In this document: piece by piece, positions 1-8,123 of the stretch
How positions within the stretch are numbered: the stretch's first letter is position 1
Layout of the letters: every line of letters begins with the position of its first letter
Source: Paenibacillus terrigena DSM 21567
GTDB taxonomy: Bacteria; Bacillota; Bacilli; Paenibacillales; Paenibacillaceae
Reading direction: 5' to 3'
Assembly: GCF_000374845.1 (NCBI RefSeq)
Contig: NZ_KB895417.1
Location: 368,825 to 432,824, forward strand
Length of the DNA stretch: 64,000 nt
Program-made: the position numbers and the translations under genes
The notes under the pieces: generated by a model
Seen by the model: the letters and a program-made list of their open reading frames with translations, nothing else
Told to the model about the DNA's origin: nothing
Database searches by the model: none

Positions 1-24
1 ATGAAAAAAAGTTAAAAAAAACAC

Positions 25-53
25 TTGCCATGTCCAAGAATATCTGATAATAT
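25..53 (+). promoter_or_regulatory. Possible promoter of the left tRNA cluster
   Basis: TTGCCA at 25-30 and TAATAT at 48-53 are separated by 17 bases and lie about 45 bases before the first tRNA. The -10 hexamer is a weak match, and the window edge hides whether transcription instead enters from an upstream rRNA operon. Confidence 0.4.
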
Positions 54-97
54 AAATTCTGTTGTCACGGAAGATCGTGATCGAAATTAATAAGCAA

Positions 98-172
98 GGC
101 CCGTTGGTCAAGGGGTTAAGACACCTCCCTTTCACGGAGGTAACAGGGGTTCGAATCCCCTACGGGTCACCA
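98..172 (+). tRNA. tRNA-Glu (anticodon TTC)
   Basis: This is a complete cloverleaf with a 7-bp acceptor stem (98-104 with 162-168, one G-T pair), a TTC anticodon in the CTTTCAC loop region and a canonical GGTTCGAATCC T-arm. Discriminator A is at 169 and CCA is encoded at 170-172. It is first in a three-tRNA array. Confidence 0.97.
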
Positions 173-207
173 TTTCTTATACTGAGCTCATCATGTTCAG
201 TCAGTAA

Positions 208-283
208 GAGCCATTAGCTCAGTTGGTAGAGCACCTGACTTTTAATCAGGGTGTCGAAGGTTCGAGTCCTTCATGGCTCACCA
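208..283 (+). tRNA. tRNA-Lys (anticodon TTT)
   Basis: A 76-base cloverleaf with acceptor stem GAGCCAT/ATGGCTC, anticodon TTT and encoded CCA. The whole gene and a few 3' bases are identical to the tRNA-Lys at 62021-62096. Confidence 0.97.
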
Positions 284-304
284 GTTTTATATCCCTCGTA
301 ACAT

Positions 305-389
305 GCGGTCGTGGTGGAACGGCAGACACACCATCTTGAGGGGGTGGCGCCCATAGGGTGTGCGGGTTCAAATCCCGCCGACCGCACCA
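305..389 (+). tRNA. tRNA-Leu (anticodon GAG)
   Basis: An 85-base type II tRNA with a long variable arm. The acceptor stem GCGGTCG pairs with CGACCGC and CCA is encoded. The anticodon stem CCATC/GGTGG frames GAG, which reads CUC/CUU leucine codons. Confidence 0.96.
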
Positions 390-405
390 TACATATGTAA
401 ATTTG

Positions 406-432
406 AAACCCTTCATATTGAAGGGTTTTTTT
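406..432 (+). terminator. Intrinsic terminator after the tRNA array
   Basis: A 10-bp hairpin (AAACCCTTCA with TGAAGGGTTT, loop TAT) runs into a T tract, 17 bases after tRNA-Leu. Confidence 0.9.
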
Positions 433-475
433 GATGTTCATCTAGCTTGAGTAAATTGTGAACGAAATACGTAGA

Positions 476-504
476 AGCCCTTGGTATCCAAGGGTTATTT
501 TTGT
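476..504 (+). terminator. Second terminator-like hairpin
   Basis: CCCTTGG and CCAAGGG pair around a TAT loop (with flanking A-T and G-T pairs) and are followed by TTATTTTTG. It is probably a back-up terminator isolating the tRNA array from the Fur-controlled operon. Confidence 0.7.
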
Positions 505-540
505 TGTCTTTTGTGCTTAAGAAAAAGGTGAAAAAAAAGC

Positions 541-569
541 TTGTGTTATTTTAAGGAATATTGTAAGAT
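541..569 (+). promoter_or_regulatory. Candidate promoter of the metal-uptake operon
   Basis: TTGTGT (541-546) and TAAGAT (564-569) are spaced by 17 bases. The predicted start is near 576, just before the Fur box. Both hexamers are imperfect, so the placement is inferred largely from the Fur box. Confidence 0.45.
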
Positions 570-582
570 TTGTTCGTTGATG

Positions 583-599
583 TTGATAATCATTATCAA
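583..599 (+). promoter_or_regulatory. Fur box (perfect 7-1-7 inverted repeat)
   Basis: TTGATAATCATTATCAA is a perfect inverted repeat around one central base. It contains TGATAAT-N-ATTATCA, the Bacillus Fur consensus. It lies between the candidate promoter and the start codon at 639, a classic repression position. Zur (TCGTAAT half-sites) and PerR (TTATAAT half-sites) consensus sites differ from it. Confidence 0.88.
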
Positions 600-638
600 T
601 CGAAGAGATGATGTATATTACTAGGGGGATTTCATAGA

Positions 639-2279
639 ATGGGTCGCATAAGAAACAGGCGGATGGTTTCAATTATTTTGGTGCTAATAATTTCAATTGT
701 GATGGCTGGGTGTCAATCTACCAATCAAGCTAGTCCTGATACAACGAAGGAATCCGCAACAACAGATAAGGCTAATACGGAGAAAACGTTAACGATCTCG
801 TGGCCTAAAGATATTGGACCGCTTAACCCGCATCAATACACGCCAAATGAGTTTTTTGCACAGGGAATGTATTATGAGCCTCTTATTGGTTATGGCGAAG
901 GCGGCAAGCTGGTGCCTAAGTTAGCTGAGTCATGGGATATTTCCGAAGATGGAAAAGTGTATACGTTTCACTTACGTAAAAATGTAAAGTTTACAGACGG
1001 GTCCGACTTTGACGCGAATGTAGTACAAAAAAACTTTGACACGATCCTTGCGAATAAAGATATGCACTCATGGTTAGGTGTAATCAGCCAAATTGAGAAA
1101 ACGAAAGTCATCGATGCCAATACGTTTGCCGTGACATTGAAAAACCGCTATTACCCGGCGCTGCAAGAATTTGCGGTCGTGAGACCTCTTCGTTTTCTTG
1201 GTGCAGCAGGTTTTCCAGATGACGGAAATACAGCTGAAAGCATAAAGAGTCCGATTACAACGGGACCTTGGGTATTAAGTGAGTATCAGAAAGATAAAGT
1301 CGCGGTATTCACGCGTAACGATAACTATTGGGGAACAAAGCCTAAGATCAATAAGCTGATCGTAAAGGTTATCCCTGATGGGGAAGCAAGAGTACTGGCA
1401 CTAGAGAAAGGCGATATTGATCTGATTTATGGAGAAGGCGTCATTAGTCTTGATTCCTTCGTTGCGCTCAGAGATTCAGGCAAGTTCGAAACATCCATCT
1501 CGGATGCCGTAGCGAGCCGTGCGTTAATTGTAAATACAGCGAAGGGTCCTTTTGCTGACTTAAACGTTCGTCTAGCATTGCAGCATGCTGTAAACAAGAC
1601 TGCGTTAGTAGATGGGGTAACCAACGGCGTTGAGAAAGTCGCAGATACGATTATTTCGAGCAATTTCCCATATGCGAACGTAGGTTTGAAGCCTTATGAC
1701 TATAATGTCGAAACAGCGAAATCATTATTGGATGCTGCAGGGTGGAAGCTTCCAGAAGGTAAAGATGTGCGTGAGAAGGACGGCAAGAAGCTTGAAATCG
1801 AAATGGTCTACATGGGGCCGGATCAGGTTGAACAACCGATGGCAGCCGCCATCCAATCCGATTTGAAGCAAGTCGGCATCAACCTTAAATTAACGGGTCT
1901 AGAACGCGAACTGCGCAATAAACGGATGGAAACGGCCGATTTTGACCTGTTGTTCTGGGGAACGTACGGCGCACCGTATGATCCGCATAACTTTGTATCG
2001 ACAAACTATGAACCAGGATACGGCATTTTTGAATCACAGCAAGGGCTATCGATGAAGGACGAATTGCATCAGCAAATGAAAGACGTTCTGCTTACAACAG
2101 ATGAGACAGAGAGACAAAAACTGTACACATCGATTTTTACAACCTTACATGAACAAGCGGTATACTTGCCAATTTCATACTTGACGAACATTGCGGTCTA
2201 TCCAAATTATGTTAAGGATTTGAAATTCCCGGCTCACCGCGATGAGACACCGTTCGATACGCTGGATATTCAAAAATAG
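639..2279 (+). CDS. ABC transporter substrate-binding lipoprotein (SBP family 5, Nik/Cnt-like)
   Basis: This is the extracellular solute receptor of an Opp/Nik-type importer. The 546-aa product begins with a lipoprotein signal ending in the lipobox VMAGC, so Cys25 should be lipidated. The mature protein has the family-5 pattern: a start near TLTISWPKDIGPLNPHQY, then LAESWDISEDGKVYTFHLR about 60 residues later. An AGGGGG ribosome site precedes the ATG. A perfect Fur box lies just upstream, so iron-limited expression is likely. Two permeases, two ATPases and an MFS protein follow, which matches opine-metallophore (Cnt) systems better than plain peptide uptake. Substrate (nickel, cobalt, zinc or a metal-metallophore complex) is inferred, not visible. 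Confidence 0.85.
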   Translation: MGRIRNRRMVSIILVLIISIVMAGCQSTNQASPDTTKESATTDKANTEKTLTISWPKDIGPLNPHQYTPNEFFAQGMYYEPLIGYGEGGKLVPKLAESWDISEDGKVYTFHLRKNVKFTDGSDFDANVVQKNFDTILANKDMHSWLGVISQIEKTKVIDANTFAVTLKNRYYPALQEFAVVRPLRFLGAAGFPDDGNTAESIKSPITTGPWVLSEYQKDKVAVFTRNDNYWGTKPKINKLIVKVIPDGEARVLALEKGDIDLIYGEGVISLDSFVALRDSGKFETSISDAVASRALIVNTAKGPFADLNVRLALQHAVNKTALVDGVTNGVEKVADTIISSNFPYANVGLKPYDYNVETAKSLLDAAGWKLPEGKDVREKDGKKLEIEMVYMGPDQVEQPMAAAIQSDLKQVGINLKLTGLERELRNKRMETADFDLLFWGTYGAPYDPHNFVSTNYEPGYGIFESQQGLSMKDELHQQMKDVLLTTDETERQKLYTSIFTTLHEQAVYLPISYLTNIAVYPNYVKDLKFPAHRDETPFDTLDIQK

Positions 2280-2297
2280 ATAAGGTGCTGCTCTGAG

Positions 2298-3248
2298 ATG
2301 AAGATGTCCAAATATCTATTAAGAAGAGTACTGACGATGGTCCCCGTTTTATTGGGGGCCTCGTTCGTATGTTTTTTACTTTTACGGTTAACGCCGGTTG
2401 ACCCGGCTAAAGCTTACTTATCGGTATCCAACATCATCCCTACGGAAGAGACGTTAAGAGCCGTACGGGAGCAATTGGGACTTGATAGGCCTTTCTGGAG
2501 TCAATATGTACACTGGTTGTGGCAGTTGTGTCAGTTAGACTTTGGTGTATCCTTTTTTACCAAACTCCCCGTGGCTAGTGAGGTCGCAGCAAGGCTGCCT
2601 GTGACGGCCATGCTTGCCTTCTCCAGTCTTGCAATCGCATTGATTGTCAGCATTCCGCTAGGGATTGCCGCGGCACTTCGTAAAAATCGGGCAATGGATC
2701 ATATTAGCCGAGTCCTTGCCTTTCTTGGTGCATCTGTACCGCAATTTTGGCTGGCCTATTTACTCATTTATTTTATGGCGGTGAAAATGGATTGGTTTCC
2801 TCTTCAAGGCGCGGATACCTGGATTCATTATGTTCTGCCATCCATCACGTTAGCCTTCGCACTTATCGCTACGTATTCACGGTTACTTCGAAGAGGGTTG
2901 CTGGAATGCTTGGAGCAGCCATTTGTCTTATATGCAAATGCAAGAGGATTAAGATCGTTCACCGTGATTGGACGCCATGTTCTTCGGCATGCGATACGTC
3001 CTGTTGTCACCGCAGCAGGAATGAACCTGGGTAAGTTATTTGCGGGAACGGTTATCGTAGAACAAATTTTCGCAATGCCTGGCATGGGAGGTTTTTTCCT
3101 GGAAGCTGTTTTTCATCGTGATTATCCCGTTATTCAGGGCTATGTCCTTATCATGGCATTTGTTTTTATCCTGGGAAGTCTAACAGCGGATATGATTCAG
3201 GCGTATTTGGATCCAAGGTTAAGACAATCGATGGGTAAGGAGGGCTAG
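2298..3248 (+). CDS. ABC transporter permease (NikB/DppB/CntB type)
   Basis: An inner-membrane permease of 316 aa with about six hydrophobic segments. The N-terminus (YLLRRVLTMVPVLLGASFVCF) is typical of DppB/NikB proteins. The cytoplasmic coupling loop RHAIRPVVTAAGMNLG and the following VEQIFAMPGMG segment are family hallmarks. It starts 18 bases after the receptor gene and 3 bases before the next permease, so the three are one operon. A second in-frame ATG at 2304 is an alternative start. Confidence 0.88.
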   Translation: MKMSKYLLRRVLTMVPVLLGASFVCFLLLRLTPVDPAKAYLSVSNIIPTEETLRAVREQLGLDRPFWSQYVHWLWQLCQLDFGVSFFTKLPVASEVAARLPVTAMLAFSSLAIALIVSIPLGIAAALRKNRAMDHISRVLAFLGASVPQFWLAYLLIYFMAVKMDWFPLQGADTWIHYVLPSITLAFALIATYSRLLRRGLLECLEQPFVLYANARGLRSFTVIGRHVLRHAIRPVVTAAGMNLGKLFAGTVIVEQIFAMPGMGGFFLEAVFHRDYPVIQGYVLIMAFVFILGSLTADMIQAYLDPRLRQSMGKEG

Positions 3249-3251
3249 CCA

Positions 3252-4160
3252 ATGGGTGTGATACGTAACATTCAATGGATTGTAGGGCGGCAACGAGTCA
3301 CCACCGTGATTCCAGTCGTATTGTTGTTGATTATCGTGCTTGCGGGAATTTTTGCACCACTGCTGGCCCCGAATGATCCAAATTTTGTTGATCTATCACA
3401 TAAGCTGCAAGGACCCTCACCACAATTTCCATTAGGGACGGATCAACTTGGACGCTGCTTGCTTTCTCGTCTTTTGTACGGAACACAAGTATCGCTTAGC
3501 TTGGCATTATTGATCGTCACAGCCTGCGTTTCGATCGGACTTGTAATAGGCAGTTTGGCAGGATATACAGGCGGCAAAGTAGACGGCATCATCATGCGTA
3601 TATGCGATGCCATTCTTGCGATTCCATCCCTTATCCTTGCGATCAGTTTAATTGCGATTTGGGGCGCCGGTTGGAAGCAGATGGCCATCGCGTTGATTAT
3701 TGTTCAATCGGTGTATTATACGAGGTTCATTCGAGGCATGGTGGTCAACTTGAAACAGCAAACGTATGTCGTTGCAGCTCGTATTATGGGTACTTCACCT
3801 GTTCGCATGGTTACGCGCCACATCATACCGAACTTGCTTCCTTCTTTATTCATCGTCGTTACGCTCGAGATCGGTTGGGTCATTATGGATATTTCTGCAT
3901 TATCGTTTTTAGGACTTGGTGTACAGGCGCCGACGCCAGAATGGGGAGCCATGATCAATGAGGGAAAAACGTTTATTCGTAGTCATCCAAGACTGATTAT
4001 TGCACCTGGTGTCATCATTTTGTGTGTGGTGGCATTGTTGAATATTATAGGCGAAACGCTTGGCGATAAGAATGGTAAGGCTATTCCAATGCGCAAGGCA
4101 GCCAAACATTCCAATAAACTCAAGGGGGGACAACATGAAAGAGAGGGAAATCATTCTTGA
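3252..4160 (+). CDS. ABC transporter permease (NikC/DppC/CntC type)
   Basis: The second permease of the importer, 302 aa. The DppC signature is clear: LGTDQLGRCLLSRLLYGTQVS near residue 60 and RHIIPNLLPSLFIVV with SFLGLGVQAPTPEWG in the second half. The start at 3252 is supported by AGGAGGG seven bases upstream. Its last 26 bases overlap the start of the ATPase gene in another frame, consistent with translational coupling. Confidence 0.88.
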   Translation: MGVIRNIQWIVGRQRVTTVIPVVLLLIIVLAGIFAPLLAPNDPNFVDLSHKLQGPSPQFPLGTDQLGRCLLSRLLYGTQVSLSLALLIVTACVSIGLVIGSLAGYTGGKVDGIIMRICDAILAIPSLILAISLIAIWGAGWKQMAIALIIVQSVYYTRFIRGMVVNLKQQTYVVAARIMGTSPVRMVTRHIIPNLLPSLFIVVTLEIGWVIMDISALSFLGLGVQAPTPEWGAMINEGKTFIRSHPRLIIAPGVIILCVVALLNIIGETLGDKNGKAIPMRKAAKHSNKLKGGQHEREGNHS

Positions 4161-4944
4161 TGTGCAGCGCTTAAGTATTAGTGTACAGACGGAACGAGGA
4201 ATAACCCAAGCGGTCCAAGAGGTTTCTTTTCAAATTGAGGCGGGGAAGGTACTTGGGATTGTGGGCGAGAGCGGCTGCGGAAAATCAATGACATGTATGT
4301 CCATCCTTGGATTGCTGCCTTTATCAGCTAGAATGGACCATGGCAGCATGAAGCTGCGCGGGCAGGGTTTAACGGATATGACCGCCAATCAATTACGCCA
4401 TATACGGGGACGCGAGCTATCGCTTGTTCTGCAAAATCCGATGACCGCTTTTAATCCTGCATTAACAATCGGTAAACAATTTATCGAAACGTTGAGAACA
4501 CATGCCAAGCTGTCGCAACAACGAGCGAAAGAGATGGCTATAGACTGCTTGAAGCAGATGAATCTAGCGGAACCAGAACGTATCCTGAAGCAATATCCCT
4601 TTGAATTAAGCGGAGGGATGCTGCAGCGTATTATGATTGCGTTATCCCTATCGATGAAGCCCTCTCTCATTATTGCGGATGAACCGACAACGGCGCTCGA
4701 TAATGTTAACCGACACCATGTCATGGAGGCCTTTCGCTCGATAAAAGCAGCCGGCCATACATCCATACTCCTTGTATCGCATGATTTGAGCGTGATTGCC
4801 GGCCTTGCGGATCATATCATAGTTATGAAGGACGGGCTTATTGTGGAGCAAGGGGATGCAGATCGTCTCATGGCAGATCCGAAACATGAATATACCAAGA
4901 TGTTATGGGATGCAAGACTTACCGTGAACAGTAGGAATGAATAG
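4135..4944 (+). CDS. ABC transporter ATP-binding protein (NikD/CntD type)
   Basis: A cytoplasmic ATPase of 269 aa that would dock on the two permeases. Walker A is GESGCGKS, the signature is LSGGMLQR and Walker B is LIIADEPTTALD. An upstream in-frame ATG at 4060 exists, but the start at 4135 has AAGGGGGG just before it and gives the usual family N-terminus (MKEREIILDVQRLSI). The signature has MLQR in place of the usual QQQR or QRQR, which is common in NikD-like proteins. Confidence 0.88.
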   Translation: MKEREIILDVQRLSISVQTERGITQAVQEVSFQIEAGKVLGIVGESGCGKSMTCMSILGLLPLSARMDHGSMKLRGQGLTDMTANQLRHIRGRELSLVLQNPMTAFNPALTIGKQFIETLRTHAKLSQQRAKEMAIDCLKQMNLAEPERILKQYPFELSGGMLQRIMIALSLSMKPSLIIADEPTTALDNVNRHHVMEAFRSIKAAGHTSILLVSHDLSVIAGLADHIIVMKDGLIVEQGDADRLMADPKHEYTKMLWDARLTVNSRNE

Positions 4945-4957
4945 GAGTCGACTTGAA

Positions 4958-6157
4958 ATGAATGCTATGCGCACTGAAAATCCTTTAAGCAATCGAGCCG
5001 TTTGGTTGTATGCGGTTGCTTTTATCTTTTACGCCACCAATCATATGCTCATTATTGGGCTTCCGTTTTTTTCTCAGACGCTTGGTGCAGGAAGTACAGA
5101 AATTGGTATAATCATGGGTTCTTATATGTTTGTGTCGATGTTTTTACGGCCTGTCGCAGGTGCGATTGTCGATCGGTTTGGTTCAAGGAACATATTCATC
5201 ATCGCGTTAGTGCTGAATGCTATCGTGCTTCTTAGCTATACGATAGAGAACCTGTGGGTGTTTGCGGTCATGCGAGCGCTGCAAGGGGCCATCCTTGCCT
5301 TTTTCTCGATGACCATTCATTTGCTGATTATCGATTTATTGTCGGATAAAGAACGGGGACAAGGCCTGTCGCTGCTCTCGTTATCCTCCATGCTGCCATA
5401 TACTTTTGTACCTGCACTTGTTCTCTTCATGAAGGATCAGGTTACGATGACTACCATGCTGCTTATGTTTGCTGGACTTGGATTTTTTAATATTTTACTC
5501 GGGATCCGTTTGTTCCGCATCATGCGAGATACTTCTTCTGATGATACCCAGGCAAAGAAGGAGAAGGGGGAGAAAGAGTTCGATAAAGGGAACAAGCGTA
5601 TCGGGAAAGATATATTTTTTCCATCGCTTGTTATGCTCCTCGCTTCGATTGTCTTTAGTGTTTCGCCCACGTTCCTTCCTCTTTATTTGGAGAGTCAAGG
5701 GCAACAGACAGCACCGCTTTATTTTCTGACGGAGACGGGCGTGCTGATCTTGATCCGGTTTTTTGGCCGAAAATATATTCCTTCTTCTGATTCGTATCCC
5801 AAGTGGCTGCTTGTTGCGCTTGTAGCCTGCTTCACATGTTCTCCAGCGCTTCTTTCATTGTCATTCTCTTTACCTGTACTGCTTACCGCGGCGGTGTGTA
5901 ATGGACTGGCTTTATCTTTGTTATATCCGACGCTTATGACGTATATTACGTTCATCGTCCCTGAGAAAGTTCGCGGGTATTCCATCGGCTGGTTTATTGC
6001 TGCAGCGGACCTCGGCACGTCATCAGGCGCATTACTCATGGGATTTCTGGCAGACTTCTATTCGTATCGAGGAATGCTTATCACGGCAGCGGTATTAGGG
6101 GCTGTTACCTTGCTGCTCTCCTTGTTGCATCGTGGACAAAAGGCGGTGAATCCATGA
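4958..6157 (+). CDS. MFS transporter embedded in the metal ABC operon (CntE-like exporter candidate)
   Basis: A major facilitator protein of about 400 aa with roughly twelve hydrophobic segments. The family motif is visible after the second helix (AGAIVDRFGSRNIFI), and a charged central loop (TQAKKEKGEKEF) separates the halves. ATG 4958 has AGGAG ten bases upstream; ATG 4937, overlapping the ATPase stop, is the alternative. It sits between the two ATPase genes, so it is part of the operon. In opine-metallophore loci an MFS protein (CntE) exports the chelator, so export of a metallophore is the leading inference. Generic drug or sugar efflux cannot be excluded by sequence. Confidence 0.8.
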   Translation: MNAMRTENPLSNRAVWLYAVAFIFYATNHMLIIGLPFFSQTLGAGSTEIGIIMGSYMFVSMFLRPVAGAIVDRFGSRNIFIIALVLNAIVLLSYTIENLWVFAVMRALQGAILAFFSMTIHLLIIDLLSDKERGQGLSLLSLSSMLPYTFVPALVLFMKDQVTMTTMLLMFAGLGFFNILLGIRLFRIMRDTSSDDTQAKKEKGEKEFDKGNKRIGKDIFFPSLVMLLASIVFSVSPTFLPLYLESQGQQTAPLYFLTETGVLILIRFFGRKYIPSSDSYPKWLLVALVACFTCSPALLSLSFSLPVLLTAAVCNGLALSLLYPTLMTYITFIVPEKVRGYSIGWFIAAADLGTSSGALLMGFLADFYSYRGMLITAAVLGAVTLLLSLLHRGQKAVNP

Positions 6158-6951
6158 GTCTGCTTGTAGCCGATCAATTATCCAAAACTTATAAGTCAAC
6201 AGGTTGGTTTCGTTCAGATCAGTCCGCTGATCAAGGCGTGCATCATATCTCTTTTACGATTGAAAGCGGAAGTTGTCTTGGATTATTAGGGGAGAGCGGC
6301 GCAGGCAAAAGCACCATCGGTAAGATCATTTTGGGGCTGCTTGCGCCAGATAGCGGGAAAGTGCTGTTTCAAGGCGTTGATTTATATGCTGCATCCCGAA
6401 GTCAGAGAAAGGAATTACGACGTGATTTACAGGTTGTTTTTCAGGATAGTTATTCCGCTGTGAATCCCCGTATGACGATCAAACAAATTATTGGTGAGCC
6501 TTTGCGAAATTATGAACGGTTATCGGCAAAGGAAGAGATTCGTGTGATTTCCGAATTGCTGGAGATGATGGGGCTCCGAGCTGATGATATGTATAAAATG
6601 CCAAGCCAAATGAGCGGCGGACAATTACAACGTGTCAATATTGCGAGAGCCATTGCATTAAAACCGAAGCTCGTCGTGCTTGATGAACCTGTTAGCAGCT
6701 TAGATATGATCGTGCAAAAACAAATTTTACTTCACCTGAAAGAATTAAAAGAGAAGCACGGATTCTCATATTTGTTTATTTCCCACGATGTCATGGCCAT
6801 TCATACCCTCTCCGATCAAGTTGCTGTCCTGGACAATGGGACGATTGTGGAGACGATCGATGCTGAAAGCTTATTTGACACTGTTCATCCCTCGTGTCAA
6901 CGCATTGTTGGTGCTAAATCTAGTGACCAATTTGAGGGTTTTGTGTTTTAA
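6154..6951 (+). CDS. ABC transporter ATP-binding protein (NikE/CntF type)
   Basis: The second ATPase of the importer, 265 aa. Walker A is GESGAGKST, the signature is MSGGQLQR and Walker B is LVVLDEPVSSLD. Its ATG overlaps the MFS stop by four bases (ATGA), so the MFS gene and this ATPase are translationally coupled. It lacks the C-terminal oligopeptide-binding tail seen in longer OppF/DppF proteins. Confidence 0.88.
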   Translation: MSLLVADQLSKTYKSTGWFRSDQSADQGVHHISFTIESGSCLGLLGESGAGKSTIGKIILGLLAPDSGKVLFQGVDLYAASRSQRKELRRDLQVVFQDSYSAVNPRMTIKQIIGEPLRNYERLSAKEEIRVISELLEMMGLRADDMYKMPSQMSGGQLQRVNIARAIALKPKLVVLDEPVSSLDMIVQKQILLHLKELKEKHGFSYLFISHDVMAIHTLSDQVAVLDNGTIVETIDAESLFDTVHPSCQRIVGAKSSDQFEGFVF

Positions 6952-6998
6952 TGAGAGTACTGAGATGTGGTGGTGTTATTTTGAAAGGAAGATGAAGC

Positions 6999-7925
6999 TT
7001 GAGTATAGAGACACGTGTGGTCCATAAAAGTACGCAGGTATTAGAAGTCGAAGCGGTGTTGTCGGCATTAGAGCAATCCTTGGCTATGATCGAGTTTAAT
7101 GTGCAGGGGGAGGTTCTCTGGGCGAATCAACATTTTGCTCAGGCGATGGGATATCAGGTTTCGGAGTTACAGGGCATTCATCATCGTCAATTTTGTACAC
7201 CAAGCTTCGCGAAGAGCGCAGAGTACAATATGCTGTGGGATAATTTACGGCGAGGTAAGAAATTTCAAGAGAAGATCATTCGCGTGGCGAAAGACGGGAG
7301 GATTCTTTGTCTCGAAGCTACGTATATGCCGATACATAATGAGAATGCAGAGGTCGTGGCGGTTCTTAAGGTTGCTACAGATATTACAGAACGAGAAGCT
7401 GCTGCTGCCAGGGTAACGAGTGAGCTGCATCAAATGGCGGAAGAATTATTGGAACGGACGGAAGAAGGAATTCAACGTAGTAGACAAGTGGTATCGGCCA
7501 TTTCACGCGTCGTTCGTGAGAATGAGAGCAATCTGGATTTTCTTCGAGACTTGGAGCAGCGGACAGAAGCTGTTGGGGGTATTGTTCGAATGATACATGA
7601 TTTTGCCTCCCGTACGAACCTTCTTGCTCTGAATGCAGCCATCGAAGCTGCGCATGCCGGTGAACATGGACGTGGCTTCAATGTTGTAGCGACAGAAGTA
7701 CGGAAGCTTGCGCATCAGGTTCAAGAAGCCGCGAAAGAGATTCAGGACACGGTGGAAGGTATCTCCAAGCAAGTCGAGCTGATTGACGTCAGTACGAAAA
7801 GCTCCCAGGCGGCCATTCAAGATAGCCGGGAACAAATTCAGTACGCTGTGGATGTCTTTGCAGGGATTGGTGAAGCGACAGGTAAGCTTGAAGTGCAGGC
7901 AAAGGCGCTCAGCCAATTGGTATAG
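6999..7925 (+). CDS. Soluble PAS domain plus methyl-accepting chemotaxis signalling domain protein
   Basis: A 308-aa protein without a membrane segment. Residues about 20-135 form a PAS domain ([23 protein letters not shown] and a PAC end at [12 protein letters not shown]). Residues about 140-308 are a short receptor signalling coiled coil with the conserved hairpin tip [21 protein letters not shown]. It should contact CheW/CheA in the cytoplasm, perhaps sensing redox or a ligand through PAS. The TTG start is supported by AAAGGAAG seven bases upstream. It follows the metal operon by 47 bases with no clear terminator between, so cotranscription is possible. Confidence 0.85.
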   Translation: MSIETRVVHKSTQVLEVEAVLSALEQSLAMIEFNVQGEVLWANQHFAQAMGYQVSELQGIHHRQFCTPSFAKSAEYNMLWDNLRRGKKFQEKIIRVAKDGRILCLEATYMPIHNENAEVVAVLKVATDITEREAAAARVTSELHQMAEELLERTEEGIQRSRQVVSAISRVVRENESNLDFLRDLEQRTEAVGGIVRMIHDFASRTNLLALNAAIEAAHAGEHGRGFNVVATEVRKLAHQVQEAAKEIQDTVEGISKQVELIDVSTKSSQAAIQDSREQIQYAVDVFAGIGEATGKLEVQAKALSQLV

Positions 7926-8123
7926 TTCAGTTGAAAATAGTTTGGTTGTAGAAAACAGTGAAAGCAGCGATGAGGATCGTTGCTTTTTCTTGTTATATAG
8001 ACAAGTGAAAAAGGTTAAACCGGGTTATTCTTGTTTGTTGTTGGTTAACACGTGGGGATCTACAATGGGGGCATGCACAACATTTCAATTAAACTTATAG
8101 CGATTGTTATGGGAGGGTATCAA

